NCBI GenBank assembly: GCA_964527835.1
Contig: CAZGNV010000004.1
Coordinates: forward strand, 1 to 64,000
Source of the DNA: JAFDCJ01 sp964527835
GTDB taxonomy: Bacteria > Desulfobacterota > Desulfobacteria > Desulfobacterales > JAFDCJ01
Reading direction: 5' to 3'
DNA length: 64,000 bases
Positions 1 to 7,812 of the stretch are shown here, in pieces; within the stretch, counting starts at the first letter, position 1, and each line of letters begins with the position of its first letter. The notes below the pieces were generated by a model that ran no database searches, had not been told where the DNA came from, and was given only the letters and a program-made list of their open reading frames with translations. The position numbers and the translations under genes are program-made.

Positions 1-65
1 GCCACGGCGGCCTGTGCCAGGACTGTGCCGTGTGCTCCTATCCCCACTGCCCCTTTGGTAAATAA
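1..65 (+). CDS. C-terminal tail of a Cys-rich protein (partial)
   Basis: Frame 3 reads into the window and stops with TAA at 63-65. The visible 20 residues are HGGLCQDCAVCSYPHCPFGK, with four cysteines in a C-x2-C-x2-C-x4-C arrangement, which suggests a metal or iron-sulfur binding tail. Most of the gene lies upstream of the window, so its family cannot be named. It may be co-oriented with the HdrC-like gene that follows, but a 142-bp gap with its own promoter-like sequence separates them. Confidence 0.5.
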   Translation, partial: HGGLCQDCAVCSYPHCPFGK

Positions 66-130
66 AGCCATTTTCAAAATCGACACAGACCGATGTCCTG
101 GACGGCAAAAAGTCCGGGTGGGTTTTTATA

Positions 131-160
131 TTGACGTCTAACACCACGATGTGGTATTGA
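131..160 (+). promoter_or_regulatory. Promoter with inverted-repeat operator before the HdrC-like gene
   Basis: A -35-like TTGACG (131-136) and a -10-like TATTGA (155-160) are 18 bp apart. Between them, and overlapping the -10, lies the perfect inverted repeat ACCAC-GAT-GTGGT (143-155). The same half-sites with the same spacing occur upstream of the hemerythrin gene (7724-7736). Placement between -35 and -10 would suit a repressor. The regulator is unknown. Confidence 0.5.
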
Positions 161-207
161 TAAACAGCCAGGCACCTTGATTCCCATCGCCCTGCGAGGA
201 ATTCAAT

Positions 208-1167
208 ATGGTTTTAAAAAAGCCCAATGCGGCGTTGAGAAAATATATTGAAAGCGCCGTCCATGCCGACTGCACCCTGTGCTGGACCTGCAGTTCCTGC
301 GACCTGGAATGTCCGGTCAACCGGGCCACCGGCCGGCTGCGGCCCCAGAAGATTTTGCGCCTGGCCAACCTGGGATTGCTGGAAGAATTGATGCAGCTGC
401 CCGAGATCTGGTATTGCCAGACCTGCCGGCGCTGCAGTCAGATTTGCCCCAACGGGGTGCAGCCCGACAAGGTCATCGGCTTTGCCAGGGCCGAGGCACA
501 GCGGTTGGGGGTGGTCACGCTGCAACAGGTTGAACGGTACTACCGGCTGTTTGCCGCTTTTCAGCGGGTGCGCTGGCAGGCCGCTGCCCTCTGTCAGCAT
601 GCGGCAATGCAACCGGTCAGCCGCCGCCAGTGGCACCGGTGGCTTGAAAATCCGGTGGCCCAATCCCACCGGACCATCCATGCGAAGGATCTCTGCCAGG
701 GCAATGCCGCTTTCAGGACCACCATTGCCGAAACCGGGACCGCAATCTGTTTTACCTGCGGCGAATGCAGTAGCGGTTGCCCCATAAGCGGGGATCGCGC
801 TGTTTTCGATCCGCGTGTCATTGTGCACACCGCGGCGCTCGGATTGACGCAGGAGCTGCTGCGTTCTCCTTCCATCTGGCTTTGTCTCGACTGCCGGCGC
901 TGCACCGAGGGGTGCAGCCAGACGGTCAAGGGACATCAGCTGATCAGCGAGCTGCAGCAGCTGGCCATTGAGGGTGAATTTGTGGATGCCGATATTCGCT
1001 GGCGGCTGGCTCAGGCTGATAAAATCATCTATCCACCCCTGCTGGATGCCGTGGATGCCCTGTTCGGATTTCAGCGCTCTGAAGCGGCAAGCCCGCCGGT
1101 TGAAACCGGGGCCGCCGGTGTCCGTCCATCGGTGATGGCGGCAGCGGCCGGGGTAAATATCCTATAG
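208..1167 (+). CDS. HdrC-like 4Fe-4S protein with duplicated ferredoxin modules
   Basis: The protein has 319 residues and resembles heterodisulfide reductase subunit C, which passes electrons between cytoplasmic iron-sulfur or flavin modules. Two copies of an HdrC-like unit are visible. The first has CTLCWTCSSCDLECPVN (about residues 22-38) and CQTCRRCSQICP (about 70-81). The second has CFTCGECSSGCP (about 181-192) and CLDCRRCTEGC (about 226-236). The last motif lacks the usual Pro after its final Cys (CSQT instead of CP). No membrane segment is seen. Normal HdrC carries a single unit of about 180 residues, so this is a tandem duplication. It is not next to hdrA or hdrB. The start follows a purine-rich GCGAGGAATTCAAT. 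It ends tail-to-tail with the GAF gene, overlapping by 6 nt. Confidence 0.75.
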   Translation: MVLKKPNAALRKYIESAVHADCTLCWTCSSCDLECPVNRATGRLRPQKILRLANLGLLEELMQLPEIWYCQTCRRCSQICPNGVQPDKVIGFARAEAQRLGVVTLQQVERYYRLFAAFQRVRWQAAALCQHAAMQPVSRRQWHRWLENPVAQSHRTIHAKDLCQGNAAFRTTIAETGTAICFTCGECSSGCPISGDRAVFDPRVIVHTAALGLTQELLRSPSIWLCLDCRRCTEGCSQTVKGHQLISELQQLAIEGEFVDADIRWRLAQADKIIYPPLLDAVDALFGFQRSEAASPPVETGAAGVRPSVMAAAAGVNIL

Positions 1168-1713
1168 TGCCGGGGATTCGCATAGCGTGGTCAACACATC
1201 GATATGATTTTTCTGCCCCTGATACAGCCGGGTCATTTCAATAAGAATTCCAGCGATCTGGGCCAGGGCCTGCACGAAATTCACATCCTCCAGGGTAAAT
1301 TCCCATTTTTCAGCGGTGTAGACCCGAATGGCGCCGATGGCTTCATCGCCGATCAAAATCGGGACGCTCAGAATGGAGGCGATTCCCTCTTTTTGGGCTG
1401 CTTCGGGATATTGAATGCGCGGGTCGTCGCTGACATCATCGATGGCAATGGGACCCTCTTTAAGGGAATCAGCGATGGAGTGCAAAGCGCTGACCGGTCC
1501 CTTGTTCAAATACTCGGTGCTCAACCCTGTTGAGGCCGCAATTTCCAGTTCTTTTGACCGCTTGTTAATCAAAAACAACGCACAGCCCTTGATTCCCAGT
1601 GATGATTTGATGCTTTCCACCGTCATGCGGATGATTTCTTCCGGGTCTTTTGATTTTGAGAGGGAGCGGGAGATTTTTATCAACACGTCATAGTTAAGTC
1701 TCAGATTTTTCAT
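1162..1713 (-). CDS. GAF domain protein
   Basis: The product is 183 residues and almost entirely one GAF domain, a small-molecule or redox sensing fold, with no output domain. After an N-terminal helix (LIKISRSLSKSKDPEEIIRMTV) comes the GAF core with 'GIKGCALFLINK', 'LNKGPVSALHSI' and 'QYPEAAQKEGIASILSVPI'. It is clearly paralogous to the GAF protein at 12797-13363, sharing the STEYLNKGP / IEYMNKGP and QYP-EA-EGI blocks. A GGAGGG Shine-Dalgarno lies just upstream of the ATG. Its ligand is unknown; it may regulate a partner in trans. Confidence 0.75.
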   Translation of the reverse strand: MKNLRLNYDVLIKISRSLSKSKDPEEIIRMTVESIKSSLGIKGCALFLINKRSKELEIAASTGLSTEYLNKGPVSALHSIADSLKEGPIAIDDVSDDPRIQYPEAAQKEGIASILSVPILIGDEAIGAIRVYTAEKWEFTLEDVNFVQALAQIAGILIEMTRLYQGQKNHIDVLTTLCESPAL

Positions 1714-2003
1714 TTTACCCTCCTTTCCGGTAAGATCGTGTGGCTGGTTTTTGAAGACCGGTCATTTCCTGCCGACCCATCGAGTCAAATGGCAACCGAT
1801 GGATATTTAACCGCATACGGAGTGAAAACGGGATCAACAACCGGGTCAGATCAAAAAGAGGTGATAGGCGAACACAGAGAATTCAGTTCGAATCGGCGCG
1901 CAGGAAACACAGACGTGCAAAAGCGTTGTTCAAAAAAGTAGAATAATAATGAGGGGATGTCAATAAAAATTAAAAAAAGAGCACACCCGGCCGTCTTGCT
2001 CCG

Positions 2004-2750
2004 TTACAGGCGGATGAATGCCTTGCGGCCGAATTTTTGCAGCACGGGCGTGCCCATGCCGTGGCGCACGGCCTTGAGCACGTTTTCCCTGTCAATGGGC
2101 ACGGTGCCGGCCAGCATGTGCACCGGCAGGTGAGCAAAGGCCTCGGCCACCATGGGGGTGCTGGGGCCGAGCATCGCCGTTTTGACCTTTGGATGCACAT
2201 GGGACAGGACGGCTTCGGTGGTGTTGTTTAAAATCGAGGTGGATGTGAGAAACAGGACCTCGGCCCAGTCGCCGAGCTTGTCGTAAAAGGCGCTTTCATC
2301 TCCCAGGCGGCGGGAGGCGTCCAGGATTTCGACGACCGCTTTTTTTTCTGCGAACATTTTTACCAGCGGGCCGAAATACCCCACCATGGCCACCCGGGTA
2401 CCGGCGCCGATGTGAAACTCTTCAAACAGGATGCGGTTGTGACGGTCCTCGGGGAAGGTCAGCGCCCGGTGGTGGTTGAGGGCGTTGACCAGGGCCAGGG
2501 CCATGCTGCGCTCAATGGGGTTGTCACTTTTGATTTTTGCCAGCAGCTCCGCCGCCGGATGGCCTTCGTAATCGATGTGCCGGTTTAAGAGCATGCAGGC
2601 TTTTTTATTCTCAAAATAGGTGTAGGCCAGCCCGATACCGCCGTCGGCCGTTACCGCAGCCGTATAGCCGAGTCCAAGACTCAGGACTTCAATTTTAACT
2701 TTTTCGGCCTGCTTGGCGAGCAGCCTATACAATTTTTGGTTCAGCTTCAT
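2004..2750 (-). CDS. DUF364/DUF4213-type putative metal-chelation protein
   Basis: About 248 residues. The N-terminal half (LGLGYTAAVTADGGIGLAYTYF) fits DUF4213 and the C-terminal half carries the DUF364 signature around MLGPSTPMVAEAF. This family is associated with heavy-metal handling and often sits near molybdenum or tungsten genes, but no enzymatic activity is established. The chosen ATG (MKLNQKLYRLL) has AAAAGGAC about 10 nt upstream. A start nine codons earlier (at 2777) is also possible with a weaker site. It stands alone between the GAF gene and the divergent cfa gene. Confidence 0.7.
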   Translation of the reverse strand: MKLNQKLYRLLAKQAEKVKIEVLSLGLGYTAAVTADGGIGLAYTYFENKKACMLLNRHIDYEGHPAAELLAKIKSDNPIERSMALALVNALNHHRALTFPEDRHNRILFEEFHIGAGTRVAMVGYFGPLVKMFAEKKAVVEILDASRRLGDESAFYDKLGDWAEVLFLTSTSILNNTTEAVLSHVHPKVKTAMLGPSTPMVAEAFAHLPVHMLAGTVPIDRENVLKAVRHGMGTPVLQKFGRKAFIRL

Positions 2751-3053
2751 GGGGGTGTTGTCCTTTTGATTGGGCATGGAGCAGGCTCCACCTGCTTGCT
2801 ATTAGCACAGACGCCCGCATTCTTCAACCAGCAGTCCCATTTGAGATCCGGCTGCAAACAGTGCCAAACTGCAAGGCGGCGGGGAGCAGACCGGTGGAAT
2901 TATCGGGGATCGCAGCCGGTTGCCAAACCAGCTGTCCTGTCGAACAAATCGACGTTGACAATCCTGCCCGCCTTTTATATTTTTTGCCAGGAGCTTTATC
3001 ACCCTGAAACGGCCGTGATGCGTCTTTTTTAGATACTGCCGGAGGGTATCAGC
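2751..3053. other. Intergenic region between divergent genes
   Basis: This 303-bp stretch separates the divergent DUF364-type gene and cfa. I see a GGAGGG Shine-Dalgarno for cfa at 3041-3046. I see no convincing promoter, repeat or small gene otherwise. Confidence 0.4.
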
Positions 3054-4175
3054 ATGGCAAAAGCAAGCGCTCAGACAATGATCCGGCAATTGCTGGAAAT
3101 GGCCGGCGTCGGCATCAACGGGGACAACCCCTGGGACATGCGGGTGCACAACAATGACTTATATGCCCGGCTGTTAAGCGGCGGTTCCCTGGCCCTGGGG
3201 GAATCCTACATGGACGGATGGTGGGATTGTGAGGCCCTGGACCAGTTTTTTGACCGGGTTTTGCGCGCTGATCTGAATGCCCGGCTGCGTGTTAATTTTC
3301 GGCTGGCCTGGCACTTGCTCAAGGCCCGGCTGTTTAACCTGCAAAGGGCCGGCCGCGCTTTTCAGGTGGGCGAAGCGCATTACGATCTGGGCAACGATCT
3401 TTACCGCGCCATGCTGGACAAACGGATGCTTTACACCTGCGGCTACTGGGCGGCGGCCGACAACCTGGATGCGGCCCAGGAAGCCAAGCTGGAGCTGGTG
3501 TGCCGCAAGATCGAGCTGCAGCCGGAGATGACCGTTTTGGATCTGGGGTGCGGATTTGGCTCATTTGCCCGCTATGCAGCGGAAAAATACGGCGCCCGGG
3601 TGACGGGGGTGACGGTTTCCCGGCAGCAGGTGGAGCTGGGCCGGCAGCTGTGCGCGGGACTGCCTGTGCAGATCGAGCTCAAGGATTACCGTGAAGTGAC
3701 CGGAAAATTCGACCGCGTTATCTCCATCGGCATCCTGGAGCATGTGGGCTATAAAAATTACCGCACCTACATGCAAAAAGTCGACGAGTGCCTGCAGGAC
3801 GACGGCATCGCCTTTGTCCACACCATCGGCCGCAATGTCAGCGGCCGGACAACCGATCCGTGGCTGGCCAAATATATTTTTCCCAACGGCATGCTGCCCT
3901 CCATGGCCCAGATTGCCCGGGCCATGGAAGGACTGTTCGTGATGGAGGACTGGCACAATTTCGGTCAGCATTATGACAAAACCCTGATGGCCTGGCATGC
4001 CAATTTTGAAGCTGCCTGGCCCGGACTCCAACGCAAGTACAGCCAGCGGTTTTACCGCATGTTTCGCTATTACCTGCTCAGCTGCGCAGGAGCGTTTCGA
4101 GCCCGGGACAATCAACTGTGGCAGATCGTAATGACCCGCCCCGGTCGGGATTGCCCGCACTGCCGCATCAGCTGA
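3054..4175 (+). CDS. cfa: Cyclopropane-fatty-acyl-phospholipid synthase family methyltransferase
   Basis: The 373-residue protein should add a methylene group from S-adenosylmethionine across double bonds of membrane phospholipid acyl chains. It shows the family's N-terminal region (ESYMDGWWDCEALDQFFDRVL), the block AHYDLGNDLYRAMLDKRMLYTCGYW, the SAM-binding motif VLDLGCGFGSFARYAA near residue 160, and SIGILEHVGYKNY. Length is normal for the family. A GGAGGG site lies 9 nt before the ATG. The next gene, a geranylgeranyl-reductase-like enzyme, starts 11 nt after its stop, so the two are probably co-transcribed for membrane lipid modification. Confidence 0.9.
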   Translation: MAKASAQTMIRQLLEMAGVGINGDNPWDMRVHNNDLYARLLSGGSLALGESYMDGWWDCEALDQFFDRVLRADLNARLRVNFRLAWHLLKARLFNLQRAGRAFQVGEAHYDLGNDLYRAMLDKRMLYTCGYWAAADNLDAAQEAKLELVCRKIELQPEMTVLDLGCGFGSFARYAAEKYGARVTGVTVSRQQVELGRQLCAGLPVQIELKDYREVTGKFDRVISIGILEHVGYKNYRTYMQKVDECLQDDGIAFVHTIGRNVSGRTTDPWLAKYIFPNGMLPSMAQIARAMEGLFVMEDWHNFGQHYDKTLMAWHANFEAAWPGLQRKYSQRFYRMFRYYLLSCAGAFRARDNQLWQIVMTRPGRDCPHCRIS

Positions 4176-4186
4176 CGGGAACGCCA

Positions 4187-5161
4187 ATGCTTGAAGCCGA
4201 AGTCATCATTGTGGGCGGCGGGCCGGCAGGGGCTGCCTGTGCCTGGACGCTGAACAAAAGCGGCATGTCCGCCATCGTGCTCGATAAAAAAGATTTTCCC
4301 CGTCCCAAGCTCTGTGCAGGCTGGATCACCCCCGCGGTGCTCAAAGACCTGCAGCTGAAAAAAGAAGACTACCCCCACGGTCTGCTGACCTTCCGGCGGC
4401 TTTATTTCCATGTTTACGGGCGCACCCTGCGGGTGGCCACCTGCCAGTATTCCATCCGCCGCATCCAGTTCGATCACTGGCTGCTGCAAAGAGCCCGGGT
4501 GCCCGTGCACCGGCACGCGGTACGGCAGATTCGCAAAGAAAAGGGCGGTTATGTGATCGATGAGGCTTTTCGTGGCCGCTATCTGGTGGGAGCCGGGGGC
4601 ACCCATTGTCCGGTGTACCGGACTTATTTCAAAGATGTTCATCCCCGCAACGCAAACCGGCTGATCACCACCGTCGAGGAAGAATTCAGCTACGACTGCC
4701 GGCAGGACAACTGCCACCTCTGGTTTTTTGAAAACAGCCTGCCCGGCTATGCCTGGTATGTCCCCAAGGCGGACGGCTATCTGAACGTGGGCATCGGGGC
4801 CAGGTTTTCAGCCCTTAAAAACCGGCAGACAACAATCCGGCGCCACTGGGATCATTTTACGGACAGGCTGACCGCCATGTCTCTGGTGCAGGGACACACC
4901 TTTCGGCCGCGGGGCTACAATTACTACCTGCGCCACCCGGTGAAAGACGCCCAGCAGGACCGGGCCTATGTTGTCGGCGATGCGGCCGGGCTGGCCACCT
5001 TTGACATGGGCGAGGGAATCGGGCCGGCCGTAAAAAGCGGTATTCTGTGCGCCCGGGCGATTCTGACCGGCCGCCGGTATTTACCCGCGCCGGCGGTGCG
5101 CTTCAGCTTGCCCGGCATTTTGTGGGCCGGCGCAAAATCAGTCCTGGGAAAATGCGGGTAG
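4187..5161 (+). CDS. FAD-dependent oxidoreductase, geranylgeranyl reductase family
   Basis: About 324 residues. The N-terminal Rossmann motif VIIVGGGPAGAACAWTL binds FAD. KDFPRPKLCAGWITP matches the geranylgeranyl reductase/lipid hydrogenase group, and the later FAD motif YVVGDAAGLATFDMGEGIGPAVKSG is intact. Such enzymes reduce isoprenoid or other lipid double bonds at the cytoplasmic side of the membrane. The ATG at 4187 begins directly at MLEAEVIIVGGG, preceded by GACGGGA. Coupling to cfa suggests a role in membrane lipid modification, but the substrate cannot be read from the sequence. Its last 24 nt overlap the convergent moeA gene. Confidence 0.8.
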   Translation: MLEAEVIIVGGGPAGAACAWTLNKSGMSAIVLDKKDFPRPKLCAGWITPAVLKDLQLKKEDYPHGLLTFRRLYFHVYGRTLRVATCQYSIRRIQFDHWLLQRARVPVHRHAVRQIRKEKGGYVIDEAFRGRYLVGAGGTHCPVYRTYFKDVHPRNANRLITTVEEEFSYDCRQDNCHLWFFENSLPGYAWYVPKADGYLNVGIGARFSALKNRQTTIRRHWDHFTDRLTAMSLVQGHTFRPRGYNYYLRHPVKDAQQDRAYVVGDAAGLATFDMGEGIGPAVKSGILCARAILTGRRYLPAPAVRFSLPGILWAGAKSVLGKCG

Positions 5162-6385
5162 CCCAATTCGGGCGGGGGAGTCCAGCAGCTGAATTTCAAC
5201 GCTTTGTCCGGCGCTGATCTTTTCGCGCTCCTCAGCGATGACGATCAACGCCTCTTTGCGGGCCATGGACTGCAGGGCGCTTTCAAGCCGTGCCGGGTGC
5301 ACCCGCAGTTGCCCGTCACGGTTTTCAAGGCGGGCGTGCACGAAATCGGTCCAGCCTTTTTTGCCCTGGACGTCGGCAGCCAGGCAGGCCGAAGTGGTTG
5401 GGAAAAAGACCGGCTGGTCCCCCTGCATTTTGAGCAGGGCCGGCAGTGCCAGCTGCAGAAAGGCCATTTCCATGGAAGGCGGGCCTCCCGGCAGACAGAA
5501 AAAAGGCTTTTGCTCCAGCAGACCGAAAGCCACCGGTTTGCCGGGGCCCATGCGCACCCGGTGATAGACGCCCTGCCAGGACATCTTTTCAAGGACCTCT
5601 AAAATCAGGTCCCGCTCGCTGCCCCAGGCACCGCCGCTGGTAACAAAAACGTCCGTGGTGGACAGATGTTCACTGACGGCCTTTTGCAGGGCTTGGGGGC
5701 GATCCGGCACCAGCCGCATTTTATATTCCAGCCCGATGGATGCAAGCCAGGCACAGATTTCCACCAGGTTGCTGGCATACAGTTTGCCAGGGGTCAGGAC
5801 GGCGCCGGGCAGCAGCACCTCGTCGCCGGTGGCGATCACTGTCGCCCGCGGCGGACGGTAAACCGGCGCGGCATCCAACCCGGCGGCCGCCAGCAGCCCG
5901 ATTCTGGCCGGGTTCAGCTTCCAGCCTTTGACGGCGACGGTTTCGCCGCGCCGCACATCCCGGCCCCGGCGGGTGATGTTGCGGCCGGCTTCGGCGCTGT
6001 TGAATGCGAGCACCTGCTTTTCGCTGCAGCGGCAAAACTCTTCGGATAACACCGCATCGGCGCCTTCCGGCAGGGGGGCTCCGGTGGTGACCCGCATGGT
6101 TTGCCCGCTTTTTATTTTCATGCCGGGAGGGTCCCCGGCGGCCAAACTGCCCACAAGGCTCAATTTAACCGGCTGGCGGCCGCAGGCTGCGGTCAGGTCC
6201 GTGGAAACAACCGCATAGCCGTCCTTGCGCGAGGAGCTGACCGAGGGGCAGTCGACCCGCGCGGACAGATCCGATGCCAGAATTTTGCCGGCCAGCCGGT
6301 GCAGGGGCAGAAACTGGATTTCCCCGGCCGCCACGTTTGACAGGGTCAGATCCAGGGCCTGCTTGAAACCGATGAAGGTTTGCAT
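5138..6385 (-). CDS. moeA: Molybdopterin molybdenumtransferase MoeA
   Basis: About 415 residues, normal length for MoeA, which inserts molybdate (or tungstate) into adenylylated molybdopterin. Conserved blocks are SRKDGYAVVS near residue 55, MRVTTGAPLPEGADAV near 100, RGRDVRRGETV near 155, VIATGDEVLLPG near 185 and FVTSGGAWGSERDLI near 250. The usual LPGNPVS block reads LPGGPPS here, a modest deviation. The start at MQTFIGFKQALDL leaves a 32-nt gap to the upstream small gene; an earlier start would overlap it. It lies in an operon with a small Cys protein and a MOSC protein, which supports a role in molybdenum/tungsten cofactor supply. Confidence 0.9.
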   Translation of the reverse strand: MQTFIGFKQALDLTLSNVAAGEIQFLPLHRLAGKILASDLSARVDCPSVSSSRKDGYAVVSTDLTAACGRQPVKLSLVGSLAAGDPPGMKIKSGQTMRVTTGAPLPEGADAVLSEEFCRCSEKQVLAFNSAEAGRNITRRGRDVRRGETVAVKGWKLNPARIGLLAAAGLDAAPVYRPPRATVIATGDEVLLPGAVLTPGKLYASNLVEICAWLASIGLEYKMRLVPDRPQALQKAVSEHLSTTDVFVTSGGAWGSERDLILEVLEKMSWQGVYHRVRMGPGKPVAFGLLEQKPFFCLPGGPPSMEMAFLQLALPALLKMQGDQPVFFPTTSACLAADVQGKKGWTDFVHARLENRDGQLRVHPARLESALQSMARKEALIVIAEEREKISAGQSVEIQLLDSPARIGLPAFSQD

Positions 6386-6417
6386 ATTAAAGCGGCTCGC
6401 AGATGCGGTGCCAGGAT

Positions 6418-6657
6418 TCAATCTGAGAGGCCAAACTGACCGAATTCCAGCGCCATGCCGATACATTTCTTGTCATCCAGACAGGCGGCGGCATCTGCAT
6501 TTTCCAGGTAATGCCTGATGGGCTGTCCGTCTTTTTTGAAATCCACCGCCCAGGCGTTTAATTCCGCGTTCCAGGCGACCGTCAGGTCCCTGTTGCACTC
6601 ACCGATTTGCGGGTGCAGTTCATGTATTTTATCGCAAAGCGTTTCTTTTGTGTACAT
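6418..6657 (-). CDS. Small conserved-looking protein in the moeA operon
   Basis: A 79-residue protein that I do not recognise. It begins MYTKETLCDKIHELHPQIGEC, and its C-terminal half has AAACLDDKKCIGMALEFGQFGLSD, with Cys residues near both ends. The start is supported by AAGGAGG 8 nt upstream; an ATG 19 codons earlier lacks such a site. It lies between the MOSC gene and moeA on the same strand, so it may take part in molybdenum cofactor metabolism. That is inference from position only. Confidence 0.7.
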   Translation of the reverse strand: MYTKETLCDKIHELHPQIGECNRDLTVAWNAELNAWAVDFKKDGQPIRHYLENADAAACLDDKKCIGMALEFGQFGLSD

Positions 6658-6756
6658 GATGAAACCTCCTTGGTTGGAAGTCCGGATTAGGATGGACGTT
6701 GCTGCCAATAACATAACACCGATTTTGTCCGGGGCAAGACGGCCGGGGAGGTGATG

Positions 6757-7191
6757 TCAGGAGGAGATGATCTCGATGGCATCCCCGCAGCGGATTTTGC
6801 CCTCGTCCAAAACCCGGCCAAAAACCCCTTCCCGAGGCATGATGCAGTCGCCGGCCTTATAGTAAATGGCGCACTTGTTGTGGCATTCCTTGCCGATCTG
6901 CGTGATTTCAACCACCACGGAGTCTCCCAGCCGCACCCGGGTTCCGGGGGGAAGCGTTTTCCAGTCAATGCCGGTGGTGGCGATGTTTTCCGCAAAATCA
7001 CCGAAAGTCACGTCCAGGCCTTTTTGGCGGGCGCTGTCGATGGCTTCGGAGGACAGAAAACTGACCTGGCGGTGCCATTTCCCGGCATGGGCGTCGCCCT
7101 CGAGGCCGTGGTCCTTGGAGATAAAAGCCTCTTTAACCGGGGTTTTGCGGGTTCCCTTTTTGGTGCTGACAGCGATTGACACAATTTTCAT
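6757..7191 (-). CDS. MOSC domain protein
   Basis: About 144 residues forming a single MOSC domain (molybdenum cofactor sulfurase C-terminal fold). These domains bind or transfer sulfur carried on molybdenum cofactors. Visible landmarks are KEAFISKDHGLEGDAHAGKWHRQVSFLS, FGDFAENIATTGIDW and the conserved Cys region EITQIGKECHNKCAIYYKAGDCIMP. GGGAG precedes the ATG at 7191. It is the first gene of the MOSC / small protein / moeA transcription unit. Confidence 0.85.
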   Translation of the reverse strand: MKIVSIAVSTKKGTRKTPVKEAFISKDHGLEGDAHAGKWHRQVSFLSSEAIDSARQKGLDVTFGDFAENIATTGIDWKTLPPGTRVRLGDSVVVEITQIGKECHNKCAIYYKAGDCIMPREGVFGRVLDEGKIRCGDAIEIISS

Positions 7192-7436
7192 GGCGTAATT
7201 TCTCCCTGGCTTCCATCCATCTTGATGAATTGGAAGCTGATTCGTGCCATCCACTGTGCGTGGATGGACACGGCCTGATTTGTTGTTTGGCTTTATATCG
7301 CAATCCGTTCTGATTGTCGATGGCGATTATATTTGATGTCGCTCGAAAATGACTTCCAACGAACTCAAGCTCGTTGTTGATCGGGTTCGTATTCGCGGGG
7401 CGTACTTTCCCGCTCACTTAGGTGTCTGCGTGTCTG

Positions 7437-7543
7437 GTCATTTCAACCACTTAGCCGCGGGGGCATTCCTGCCCCCTCCGCGTTCTCCCGCCAAAGCATG
7501 GCGGGAGCCGCGGTCTCCCCCACGGCTAAATGGCTGAAATGAC
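7437..7543. repeat. Nested inverted-repeat (multi-hairpin) element
   Basis: The two 21-nt ends (7437-7457 and 7523-7543) are inverted repeats with two mismatches, starting GTCATTTCA and ending TGAAATGAC. Inside are two perfect hairpins: GGGGGCA-TTCC-TGCCCCC (7459-7476) and CTCCCGCCA-AAGCA-TGGCGGGAG (7485-7507). The whole could fold into a three-way junction. It resembles a REP/BIME-type or small non-autonomous element, or a structured RNA. No coding potential is apparent. Confidence 0.6.
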
Positions 7544-7583
7544 GAAGCCACTGCGACTAATAGCGTTCGCGGGCAAGCACCGC

Positions 7584-7690
7584 CCCTGTAAATCTGTCTG
7601 ACCCGACAGCCGGATGGCAACGCAGCGAAGCTTGGATTGGTTCGTTGCCCATAGACTGCCGCTGGCGGCATAAGCAAGCTTTTTACAGGG
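7584..7690. repeat. Second structured inverted-repeat segment
   Basis: The outer arms CCCTGTAAA (7584-7592) and TTTACAGGG (7682-7690) are perfect inverted repeats. Inner arms GGCAACG and CGTTGCC, and a TGCCGC-TG-GCGGCA hairpin, lie within. It directly follows the element at 7437 and precedes the hemerythrin promoter. Its end TTTACAGGGCCGTCA resembles the ends of the dispersed repeat found at 22983 and elsewhere (TTTTACGGGACCGTCA), so it may be a related element. Confidence 0.45.
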
Positions 7691-7699
7691 CCGTCATAT

Positions 7700-7748
7700 T
7701 TGATTTAGGTCAATTCTTTAAATACCACAATGTGGTATTCTAAGCAAC
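7700..7748 (+). promoter_or_regulatory. FNR-type activated promoter with palindromic operator
   Basis: TTGATTTAGGTCAA (7700-7713) matches the FNR/ANR consensus TTGAT-N4-ATCAA with one mismatch. Its centre is 41.5 bp upstream of the start expected from the -10-like TATTCT (7736-7741), which is class II activator geometry. A perfect 19-bp palindrome, AATACCACAATGTGGTATT (7721-7739), covers the spacer and most of the -10 and would suit a repressor. The same core is found at 143-155. The promoter would drive the hemerythrin gene at 7813. Confidence 0.6.
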
Positions 7749-7812
7749 AAGTTCAGTCAAATCGGCAGCGGGCTGAAGACAGGAGACAATCTGACAACCA
7801 TGGAGATGACCA

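Noticed and set aside
1738..1941. Plus-strand frame of 67 codons upstream of the DUF364-type gene
   Set aside because: Low-complexity polar translation with no ribosome site and no conserved neighbour.
7438..7677. Open frame of 79 codons on the minus strand
   Set aside because: It lies wholly inside the hairpin-rich element and has no ribosome site or domain.
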